DNA of 64,000 nt from Liolophura sinensis (Eukaryota; Mollusca; Polyplacophora; Chitonida; Chitonidae): NCBI RefSeq assembly GCF_032854445.1, contig NC_088297.1, positions 25,305,127 through 25,369,126 on the forward strand, given 5' to 3'. A program made the position numbers and the translations under genes. A model generated the notes under the pieces. It searched no databases, had not been told where the DNA came from, and saw only the letters and a list, made by a program, of their open reading frames with translations. How positions within the stretch are numbered: position 1 is the first letter of the stretch; each line of letters opens with the position of its first letter. Below are positions 35,125-47,600 of this stretch, piece by piece.

Positions 35125-35603
35125 CTTTATCGCCAGAGGGAATTAAATCGAATTCCCTTGTACCAGTCGTCAGCTCAGAGAGTCAGTTGTTATTAAACTA
35201 CGTTGATTTATTTGAAAACTTTTTGCGACCATCTCTGTTTTGACAGCCATTGCTACATGACGTCACATACGGAAGTTGTACCTCAGCATGTGGGTGGAGT
35301 CAAAACTAGTCGATAAATACTGTGAAATAGAAATAACCAAAACATAAAATTTTCACCTTTTTTAGTCATGGAGTCAAGCTGTAAGATGAAATCCACAAAG
35401 TAAACCTTGCAATTTGTTCCAGTTTCTGATAGATGACAAAAATTACGCATACTATGTTGATTGACTAGTTTTTCCTTGCAAAATCGTCTGCAGCTGATCA
35501 CATGATCTACTATGTCGGCAGTTGGAAGTGACATGCTTATCTCTGACAAAAGTGTTAGTCAAAAATTTACTGTCTTCTAGTCGACAACAAGTCAACAACA
35601 ACC
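35125..35603. promoter_or_regulatory. Bidirectional promoter region between SLC25A32 and ATP6V1H
   Basis: The two start codons are 479 bp apart and point away from each other. A perfect CRE/ATF palindrome TGACGTCA lies at 35258-35265 and an ETS-like ACGGAAGT at 35269-35276, four bases further on. No clear TATA box is visible. Paired CRE and ETS sites are common in housekeeping promoters. Transcription start sites cannot be placed from sequence. Confidence 0.7.
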
Positions 35604-35661
35604 ATGGCAACGCTTTCTGGGTTTGGTGCCGTCATTTCAAATATTGATGATTTGGAAAAAG
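35604..35661 (+). CDS. ATP6V1H: ATP6V1H exon 1
   Basis: This exon encodes residues 1-19 with a good start context (AACAACC before ATGG). The divergent N-terminus [19 protein letters not shown] is expected for this subunit. The donor is AAAG|GTGAGA, phase 1. Confidence 0.88.
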
Positions 35662-38600
35662 GTGAGAAAGACTTAAATTTTCTGTGGTGACACGAAAGTA
35701 TTTCAGTAACACGGGGTGCCAAATCTTTGCAAAGGAGGCCCCGTCTGTGTACAAATACCAGTGTCTCCAAGATTCAAACTGTTCTCTCTATTCTCCAGTA
35801 GACTCTGACGTTATATCGTTTGGAAAAAATGGGTCACGTGTTCTTAATGTGACAACACAGGAATGGAATGGACTAAAACTGTGTCCATCGGTTCGTGGCA
35901 GCTTCAACTATTGTACATATAGCTGTAAATTTTCAGGATTTCATACAATCTCTATGTTTTCAAGGGTCCCATAAATCCATACCTAAACTTCTGTTTCTGT
36001 TAATGCGAGTATGCATAACAAATTTTTCATACAAAGTGTAGGGGTACCGTAGCAGTGTGAAACTTACAATTTCATTAAACTCCTTGAGAAAATAAGTGTA
36101 CTCTGCCAGCATATGTACCGGTAATGACTTCTTAATTATGTGTTTTTCACACACAATTTCATGAAAGTGAATTCCTGCTCAGCTGTAATTCCTGCTCATA
36201 CATGTAATTGTCACACAGGGACTCAAGTGATTAAACTGACGTCATACAATTTATTTCTATTCTGACGGCCCATTTAAGTATGCTTGCTGTGAGTTCAAGT
36301 CCAGCTCATGCTGGCTTCCTCTCCGGCCGTACGTGAGAAGGTCTGTCAGCAACCTGCAGATGGTCGTGGGTTCCCCAGGGCTGTGCCCGGTTTCCACCCA
36401 CCATAATGCTAGCCGCCGTCATATAAGTGAAATATTCTTGAGTATGGTGTAAAACACCAATCAAATAAATAAATAAATTTAAGTATGCTCTCATATATTT
36501 GTGTTACAGGAGCTCAGGTAGCGACAAGTTTACTTCAGCAGAGAGCCAATGATGTCCGGGCTAACAGAGTTAACTGGCAGTCCTATTTACAGTCAGTCTG
36601 CTTATTTATCTATGCTTCTTTATTCCAGTACATATATATGCATATATCTATATATAAGTTGAGTTTAAGGGGGAAGAAAACATACAACTGTTGCCAAAAT
36701 CAGATGAAAGAGCATCAAAACTTATTTACATACAAGATCTTTAATATATTTTTGGATTTTTATTTCAAGAGAAAAGGGTATTTGAAAATATTTTTGTATG
36801 GTGAATATTTGGGACCAACTTTTGGTATTTATTGTTGTTGCATAATAATGTTCTAGATAAGGATGCTTGTCTAATGAATTGATTTGAATGTAAATTTGTT
36901 GTTTATATCAAAACAAAGGCATTTAACCTAAATTATGATAATATTTATGAACATGGTAAAAATATAAATATGACCCAAATTGAGGTTTAATACATTTGTT
37001 AGCTGAAAAGAACAAATTCTAGTGCAAAAATATTCATCAAACCTATGGTACATCCTCATTTATGACATTATTAAACAAAGACTAAATANNNNNNNNNNNN
37101 NNNNNNNNNNNNNNNNNNNNNNNNNNNNNNNNNNNNNNNNNNNNNNNNNNNNNNNNNNNNNNNNNNNNNNNNNNNNNNNNNNNNNNNNNNNNNNNNNNNN
37201 NNNNNNNNNNNNNNNNNNNNNNNNNNNNNNNNNNNNNNNNNNNNNNNNNNNNNNNNNNNNNNNNNNNNNNNNNNNNNNNNNNNNNNNNAAACAAAGACTA
37301 AATACCAAAAGGTGGTTCCAAACACCCACCATACAAAATTTTTTTTCGAGTGTCTTTTTCTCCATAAGGAAAAATCACAAAAAATATTGAAGACCACATT
37401 TAGGAATAACTTTTTGCACTCTTTCATCTGAGCTTTATTTCATTTTTATGTTTTCTCAACCTTTAAGATAGCCAAGTTTAATTCAGCCCAGTCACAGTTA
37501 TGAGGAAGGTTATACTACACTGAACCTGGTCAGTTACCATCATACATTTTATCCAGTTTTGTGTAGATTTTTAAGCTGTTTTAAGTGTTCTCTGCTTACA
37601 AACTCGAGGCACACATGTACACATGATATGTAGATTAATAGTTCCATAGTATTTTGCACAGAGCTTAATGAGCTGTGGACCTAGTTACCTCCCTTTCATT
37701 TTGATCATTTGGCTTGTGAATTGTACAAGCTCAAATTAGGTTAGACTCAAATTTATGACTTTAAAAAGTGCTGATTTGAGCTTTAATTTCATAGGCTTTG
37801 CTGTTTTGCATATTTCATCACTTGTTGAGGATGATGCATATAATTTGAATGTTTCAGTGTTATTTAAAAGAAATATATAAGTATATATATATCCAGACAT
37901 AAAGCTTGAAAACTTGAAGCAGTAGTATGTTAACTAGTAACTAGTAAATCACATGGAAAATAAAATACTCACATATGTTTGTAGAGATTAGATGATATTT
38001 CAGATTTTTACCTGTGTTTGTATGTAGAGGTCAGATATCTCATGTTTTGACCTGTATTTATTTGTGTGGACCAGATACCTTAGATTCCCTCCTGTATTTG
38101 TCTGTTGAGGCCAGATATCTTAGATTCCCACCTGTATTTGTCTATTGATTCCCTCCTGTATTTGTCTGTTGAGCCCAGATATCTTAGATTCCCTCCTGTA
38201 ATTGTTGCATATTTATTTTGTTATTTAGTTGATTGGTGTTTTATGCTGTACTCAAGAATATTTCACTTAGGCCTATATGACAGTGGCCAGCTATATGTGG
38301 TGGGAGGAAACCGGGCAGAGTCCGGGGGAAACCCACGACCATCTGCAAGTTGCTGCAGACCTAAACATGCAGAGGAAAAGGAAGCCCGCATGAGATCCTG
38401 CTTACTGCAAGGTAGCCAGCATGAGTTGGACTTGAACTTATAGAGATCACATTAAGATCCCCTGAGTCATGTCTCCCTACATGTAATATGCATGTACATA
38501 TATTATCTGTTAGATTCTCACCCATCCGCGGCGAGGTCTGTCAGCAACCTGCGAGTGGTCGTGGGTTCCCCCCAGGCTCTGTTAGATTTCCTACTACCAT

Positions 38601-41600
38601 AATGCTGGCCTCCATTGTATAAGTGAAATATTTTAGTACAGCATAAACCACCAATGAAATAAATCAATAAGATTCTTACCCATGATTTGTTTATAGAGGT
38701 CAGATGATATCCCAAGAAGACTACTCCTTCATTTCTCGATTTGATCAGGCCAATGCTGAGACCAGAGCTAAGATTCTCCAGGATCACTCCATGCAGGTAT
38801 GACATCAAACACTATACCTGAAGTCTCTCTGTAATACACCTGACCCCCTCCTGACCACTCAACCCCATACCCCTTCACATTTGACCAAGTCAGTGCTGAG
38901 GCCAGAGCTAAGATTCTCCAGGATCACTCCATGCAGGTATGACATCAAACACTATACCTGAAGTCTCTCTGTAATACACCTGACCCCCTCCTGACCACTC
39001 AACCCCATACCCCTTCACATTTGACCAAGTCAGTGCTGAGGTGAGAGCTAAGATTCTCCAGGATCACTCCATGCAGGTATGACATCAAACACTACACCTG
39101 AAGTCTCTCTGTAATACACCTGACCCCCTCCTGACCACTCAACCCCATACCCCTTCACATTTGACCAAGTCAGTGCTGAGGCCAGAGCTAAGATTCTCCA
39201 CGATCACTCCATGCAGGTATGACATCAAACACTACACCTGAAGTCTCTCTGTAATACACCTGACCCCATCCTGACCACTCAACCCCATACCCCTCCCCAT
39301 TTGACCAAGTCAGTGCTGAGGCCAGAGCTAAGATTCTCCAGGATCACTCCATGCAGGTATGACATCAAACACTACACTTGAAGTCTCTCTGTAATACACC
39401 TGACCCCCTCCTGACCACTCAACCCCATACCCCTTCACATTTGACCAAGTCAGTGCTGAGGCCAGAGCTAAGATTCTCCAGGATCACTCCATGCAGGTAT
39501 GACATCAAACACTACACTTGAAGTCTCTCTGTAATACACCTGACCCCATCCTGACCACTCAACCCCATACCCCTCCCCATTTGACCAAGTCAGTGCTGAG
39601 GCCAGAGCTAAGATTCTCCAGGATCACTCCATGCAGGTATGACATCAGACACTATACCTGAAGTCTCTCTGTAATACACCTGACCCCATCCTGACCACTC
39701 AACCCCATACCCCTTCACATTTGACCAAGTCAGTGCTGAGGCCAGAGCTAAGATTCTCCAGGATCACTCCATGCAGGTATGACATCAAACACTACACCTG
39801 AAGTCTCTCTGTAATACACCTGACCCCCTCCTGACCACTCAACCCCATACCCCTTCACATTTGACCAAGTCAGTGCTGAGGCCAGAGCTAAGATTCTCCA
39901 GGATCACTCCATGCAGGTATGACATCAAACACTACACCTGAAGTCTCTCTGTAATACACCTGACCCCATCCTGACCACTCAACCCCATACCCCTCCCCAT
40001 TTGACCAAGTCAGTGCTGAGGCCAGAGCTAAGATTCTCCAGGATCACTCCATGCAGGTATGACATCAAACACTACACTTGAAGTCTCTCTGTAATACACC
40101 TGACCCCCTCCTGACCACTCAACCCCATACCCCTTCACATTTGACCAAGTCAGTGCTGAGGCCAGAGCTAAGATTCTCCAGGATCACTCCATGCAGGTAT
40201 GACATCAAACACTATACCTGAAGTCTCTCTGTAATACACCTGACCCCATCCTGACCACTCAACCCCATACCCCTCCCCATTTGATCAAGTCAGTGCTGAG
40301 GCCAGAGCTAAGATTCTCCAGGATCACTCCATGCAGGTATGACATCAAACACTACACTTGAAGTCTCTCTGTAATACACCTGACCCCCTCCTGACCACTC
40401 AACCCCATACCCCTTCACATTTGACCAAGTCAGTGATGAGGTGAGAGCTAAGACTCTCCAGGATAACTCCATGCAGGTATGACATCAAACACTACACCTG
40501 AAGTCTCTCTGTAATACACCTGACCACTCAACCCCATACCCCTCCCCATTTGACCAAGTAAGTGCTGAGACCAGAGCTAAGATTCTCCAGGATCACTCCA
40601 TGCAGGTATGACATCAAACACTACACCTGAAGTCTCTCTGTAATACACCTGACCCTCTCCTGACCACTCAACCTCATACCCCTCCCCATTTGACCAAGTC
40701 AGTGCTGAGGTGAGAGCTAAGATTCTCCAGGATCACTCCATGCAGGTATGACATCAAACACTACACCTGAAGTCTCTCTGTAATACACCTGACCCCATCC
40801 TGACCACTCAACCCCATACCCCTCCCCATTTGATCAAGTCAGTGCTGAGGCCAGAGCTAAGATTCTCCAGGATCACTCCATGCAGGTATGACATCAAACA
40901 CTACACTTGAAGTCTCTCTGTAATACACCTGACCCCCTCCTGACCACTCAACCCCATACCCCTTCACATTTGACCAAGTCAGTGATGAGGTGAGAGCTAA
41001 GACTCTCCAGGATAACTCCATGCAGGTATGACATCAAACACTACACCTGAAGTCTCTCTGTAATACACCTGACCACTCAACCCCATACCCCTCCCCATTT
41101 GACCAAGTAAGTGCTGAGACCAGAGCTAAGATTCTCCAGGATCACTCCATGCAGGTATGACATCAAACACTACACCTGAAGTCTCTCTGTAATGCAGCTC
41201 ACCCCCTCCTGACCACTCAACCCCATACCTCTTCCCATTTGACCAAGTCAGTGATGAGGTGAGTGCTAAGACTCCAGGATCACTCCATGCAGGTATGACA
41301 TCAAACACTACACCTGAAGTCTCTGTAATGCACCTGACCCCCTCCTGACCACTCAACCCCATACCCCTTCACATTTGACCAAGTCAGTGCTGAGGCCAGA
41401 GCTAAGATTCACTACACCTGAAGTCTCTCTGTAATGCACCTCACCCCCTCCTGACCACTCCACCCCATACCTCTTCCCATTTGACCAAGTCAGTGATGAG
41501 GCCAGAGCTAAGATTCTCCAGGATCACTCCATGCAGGTATGACATCAAACACTATACCTGAAGTCTCTCTGTAATACACCTGACCCCATCCTGACCACTC

Positions 41601-44600
41601 AACCCCATACCCCTCCCCATTTGATCAAGTCAGTGCTGAGGCCAGAGCTAAGATTCTCCAGGATCACTCCATGCAGGTATGACATCAAACACTACACCTG
41701 AAGTCTCTGTAATGCACCTCACCCCCTCCTGACCACTCAACCCCATACCCCTCCCCATTTGACTAAGTAAGTGCTGAGACCAGAGCTAAGATTCTCCAGG
41801 ATCACTCCATGCAGGTATGACATCAAACACTACACCTGAAGTCTCTCTGTAATACACCTGACCCCATCCTGACCACTCAACCCCATACCCCTCCCCATTT
41901 GACCAAGTCAGTGCTGAGGCCAGAGCTAAGATTCTCCAGAATCAGTCCATGTAGGTATGACATCAAACACTACACTTGAAGTCTCTCTGTAATGCACCTG
42001 ACCCCCTCCTGACCACTCAACCCCATACCCCTTCCCATTTGACCAAGTCAGTGCTGAGGTGAGAGCTAAGATTCTCCAGGATAACTCCATGCAGGTATGA
42101 CATCAAACACTACACCTGAAGTCTCTGTAATACACCTGACCACTCAACCCCATACCCCTCCCCATTTGACCAAGTAAGTGCTGAGACCAGAGCTAAGATT
42201 CTCCAGGATCACTCCATGTAGGTATGACATCAAACACTACACCTGAAGTCTCTCTGTAATGCACCTGACCCCCTCCTGACCACTCAACCCCATACCCCTT
42301 CCCATTTGACCAAGTCAGTGCTGAGGTGAGAGCTAAGATTCTCCAGGATCACTCCATGCAGGTATGACATCAAACACTATACCTGAAGTCTCTCTGTAAT
42401 GCACCTGACCCCATCCTGACCACTCAACCCCATACCCCTTCACATTTGACCAAGTCAGTGCTGAGGCCAGAGCTAAGATTCTCCAGGATCACTCCATGCA
42501 GGTATGACATCAAACACTACACTTGAAGTCTCTCTGTAATACACCTGACCCCCTCCTGACCACTCAACCCCATACCCCTCCCCATTTGACCAAGTCAGTG
42601 CTGAGGTGAGAGCTAAGATTCTCCAGAATCAGTCCATGTAGGTATGACATCAAACACTACACCTGAAGTCTCTCTGTAATACACCTGACCCCCTCCTGAC
42701 CACTCAACCCCATACCCCTTCACATTTGACCAAGTCAGTGCTGAGGTGAGAGCTAAGATTCTCCAGAATCAGTCCATGTAGGTATGACATCAAACACTAC
42801 ACCTGAAGTCTCTCTGTAATGCACCTGACCCCCTCCTGACCACTCAACCCCATACCCCTTCCCATTTGACCAAGTCAGTGCTGAGGTGAGAGCTAAGACT
42901 CTCCAGGATCACTCCATGCAGGTATGACATCAAACACTACACCTGAAGTCTCTCTGTAATGCACCTGACCCCCTCCTGACCACTCAACCCCATACCCCTC
43001 CCCATTTGACCAAGTCAGCGCTGAGGCCAGAGCTAAGATTCTCCAGGATCACTCCATGCAGGTATGACATCAAACACTACACCTGGAGTTTCTCTGTAAT
43101 ACACCTGATCCCCTCCTGACCACTCAACCTCATACCCCTCCCCATTTGACCAAGTCAGTGCTGAGGCCAGAGCTAAGATTCTCCAGGATCACTCCATGCA
43201 GGTATGACATCAGACACTATACCTGAAGTCTCTCTGTAATACACCTGACCCCATCCTGACCACTCAACCCCATACCCCTTCACATTTGACCAAGTCAGTG
43301 CTGAGGCCAGAGCTAAGATTCTCCAGGATCACTCCATGCAGGTATGACATCAGACACTACACCTGAAGTCTCTCTGTAATACACCTGACCCCATCCTGAC
43401 CACTCAACCCCATACCCCTCCCCATTTGACCAAGTCAGTGCTGACGTGAGAGCTAAGATTCTCCAGGATCACTCCATGCAGGTATGATATCAAACACTAC
43501 ACCTGAAGTCTCTCTCTTACACCTGACCCCATCCCAACCCCTCACCCATCAGCATTTGTGTAGTTCCATTCATTGATGAAAATGTCATACTGAATAAATG
43601 TCATTTTCCGTATGCACTTGAAATCTAAATATCCCGATCATGCATTCATATGTGTAATAAAACTGTGAGACATGATTCTGTTTTCAGTTTGTGAAGACTT
43701 TCCTGAACCTGATGGGTCATATAGCTAAGGACCAGACTGTCCAGTACATACTGACCATGCTGGATGATGTGCTACAGGCAAGTAGGGTGACATTACTGTA
43801 AGGTGGCCATATATAGGCAGCAGCAAGACACTTAGTGGATAAAAACTTGGGTGTCATATGTGAATGAAAACCTGTGTGTCACATGTGGATGAAACCTGTG
43901 TGTCACCATGTGAATGAAAACCTATGTGTCACATATGGATGAAAACCTGTGTCACATGTGGATGAAAACCTGTGTGTCACATGTGGATGAAAACCTGTGT
44001 GTCACATGTGGATGGAAGTGTGTGTGTCACATGTGGAAGAAAACCTGTGTTTGACATGTGGATGAAAAAGTGTGTCACATGTGGAGGAAAATGTGTATGT
44101 CACATGTGGATGAAAACCTGTGGGTCACATGTGCATGAAAACATCTGTGTCACATGTGCATGAAAACATCTGTGTCGTGTGGGAAAGTTAGTCAAAGGTT
44201 TGTGGTATACATATTGTAAAAAAAGTCCTGTAATGTGTGTACGGACACATATTATATAACTATAGTTTAGTTATGTTCTAAACTTGCTGTTGTGAAGATG
44301 TAACTTTCATGTTGTAACTCTAGTGTTGTAATGCTGTAATTATGTAACCAAGTTGTAACTACTGTTACTTTCCCTTTAACAGGAAGACAAGTCAAGAGTG
44401 GAGAAATTCAAGGAATATGCCAGGAAGAGTAAAGACAGTGTGTGGACCCCATTCCTGCACCTGCTCAACAGAAATGATGGCTTCATTATAAATCAGGTAA
44501 TGGCTTCATTGTAAAGCAGGTAATGGCTTCATTATAAAGCAGGTAACGGCTTCATTGTAAATCACGTAATGGCTTCATTGTAAATCAGGTAATGGCTTCA

Positions 44601-47600
44601 TAATAAATCAGGTAACAGCTTTATTGTAAATCAGGTAATGGCTTCATTGTAAATCAGGTAATGGCTTCAGTATAAATCGGTATTAGCCTGATAATAATTT
44701 CATTATAAGATACTAAATGAATTGTTGGATATTGGAGATTTTTCCGGTCCAAATTTATTTTGGTGCTGACTTTTGTATTCTGTTGTTCATCCTGGCCATA
44801 GTGATGATGACATTTTGTGAGCATAATGATAATGTAGTCCTGTGAATTGTGAGGAACAATAGTTAACTCAGCTTAGATCTACCCTAAATCCTCAACATTT
44901 TGGCACATCAAAGAGCAACTTTCAGTTCAATTTTTGCAGTTTTAATTTGATTGTGGAGATGAAACTTAATTGGTTGGGTTGGCCAATTTCAGGGCTTTAC
45001 AAAACGTATAATTTAATCAGTCCATGCAAAATAATGTATTCACAATATGCTTTAATAAACCCCTTACAAACATGCAAAATATCTGAAGAATTACAGAAAG
45101 TTGCCATAGTGAGGGGGAAAGTTGCCTCATTAAATTGCAGTCAGTTACATGTAGTGATGATAGAATAAATCAACACAATACATATCCATTATAATTAAGA
45201 TTCTATCGTTATGTTATCAATGAGGTGATGGCTAGGTACACGTAAAGCATTGTGGCGACGCTGTGGCCTATTGTTTAGGGTGCTAACGTTGCACGTTGAC
45301 CCAGGGGCCTCTCAGCAGTGTGATTCCCTGTCCAAGTTCAGTTCATACTGGCTTCCTTTCCAGCCAAGCATGAGAAGGCCTGGCAGCAATCTGCAGATGG
45401 TTGAGTGTTCTCCCAGGGCTCTGCTCGGTTTCCTCCCACCATAATATTGGCTGCGGTCTTGTAAATGAAATATTCTTGAGTAAGATGTAGAACATCAATT
45501 AAGTAAATAAATAAATAGTAAGTTTGACCCCCTACATGTGTTTTTCATCAAATCAAATAGTGTCATCTAGATCAGATTTCCATATGTTTTTTGTCCCTGT
45601 TTTGTAGACGAGTCGAATCATCGCAAAGATTGCATGCTGGAGCAAAGATCCCATGGACAAGAACGATCTTCACTTTTACCTCACATGGCTGAAAGATCAG
45701 CTCAAACTTCCGGTAAGCTCTTCATCTTTAAACGGCTGTCTAAATGTTTTTGTGGACAGTGGACAATAAGCAATGATTTGTTTATATGTAATTGGTATTT
45801 ACATGTAACGGCGTACTCAGTTATGTGATGACGATCCGGTTGATGGGGATGAGGAATGTTGTTGTTGTAAGAATTGTTTTGTTTAAAATTTGGCTCTCTC
45901 CTCTTTATGCCTCCAGTATATGGTAAAAGGTGATGTACACAGTAGAATTTGGACTTGAGATCTTGTCAGCAGCACTGATGAATGAGCTTTCATGAAACTT
46001 TATAGATCTTTTTGGAAAAATTGCCAACACATCTTCTGATGGCTCTTGTTTGTTTCAAGGAGTACTGTTGGGAAAATAAGGCATGTGATATTGTCCATCA
46101 GATGTGGGACCCTCAGCCTATAAAGCAGGCTGCCATTGTATAATTTATAAAGTGAAATATTTTTGAGTTCAACGTAAAACACCAGTCAAGTAAAAAAATA
46201 TTTTGCATGATGCTACATGTAGACAGATACGAAGTATTGGTGCTTAACGTATCTCAGACAAACACCGATCTGCAGTGTGGAGAATAACAAGGTCCTGCAC
46301 ACTGCAGACCGGGGTTTGTCCTACATATAATATGATAGTCTTTGTGCATAATAACAAGTACCTGTAGACTGTAGCCAGGTGTCTATGATACTCGTCCTAT
46401 GTTTGTCATTGTGCAGAATCAAGAGTACCTGTAGACTGCGGCCAGGTGTCTATGATACTCGTCCTATGTTTGTCATTGTGCAGAATCAAGAGTACCTGCA
46501 GACTGTAGCCAGGTGTTAATGATACTTGTCCTATGTTTGTCATTGTGCAGAATCAAGAGTACCTGTAGACTGTGGCCAGGTGTCTATGATACTCGTCCTA
46601 TGTTTGTCATTGTGCAGAATAATGAGTACCTGTAGACTGCGGCCAGGTGTCTATGATACTCGTCCTATGTTTGTCATTGTGCAGAATCAAGAGTACCTGT
46701 AGACTGCGGCCAGGTGTCTATGATACTCGTCCTATGTTTGTCATTGTGCAGAATCAAGAGTACCTGCAGACTGTAGCCAGGTGTTAATGATACTTGTCCT
46801 ATGTTTGTCATTGTGCAGAATAATGAGTACCTGTAGACTGTGGCCAGGTGTCTATGATACTCGTCCTATGTTTGTCATTGTGCAGAATAATGAGTACCTG
46901 TAGACTGCGGCCAGGTGTCTATGATACTCGTCCTATGTTTGTCTTTGTGCAGAATCAAGAGTACCTGCAGACTGTAGCCAGGTGTTAATGATACTTGTCC
47001 TATGTTTGTCTTTGTGCAGAATCAAGAGTACCTGTAGACTGTAGCCAGGTGTTTATGATACTTGTCCTATGTTTGTCATTGTGCAGAATAATGAGTACCT
47101 GTAGACTGCGGCCAGGTGTCTATGATACTTGTCCTATGTTTGTCATTGTGCAGAATCAAGAGTACCTGTAGACTGTGGCCAGGTGTCTATGATACTCGTC
47201 CTATGTTTGTCATTGTGCAGAATAATGAGTACCTGTAGACTGCGGCCAGGTGTCTATGATACTCGTCCTATGTTTGTCATTGTGCAGAATCAAGAGTACC
47301 TGTAGACTGCGGCCAGGTGTCTATGATACTCGTCCTATGTTTGTCATTGTGCAGAATCAAGAGTACCTGTAGACTGTGGCCAGGTGTCTATGATACTTGT
47401 CCTATGTTTGTCATTGTGCAGAATCAAGAGTACCTGTAGACTGTGGCCAGGTGTCTATGATACTTGTCCTATGATTGTCATTGTGCAGAATAATGAGTAC
47501 CTGTAGACTGCGGCCAGGTGTCTATGATACTTGTCCTATGCTTGTCTTTGTGCAGAATTAAGAGTACCTGTAGACTGCGGCCAGGTGTCTATGATACTTG

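Noticed and set aside
37022-37427. Open frames crossing the N run
   Set aside because: They exist only because N codons carry no stops.
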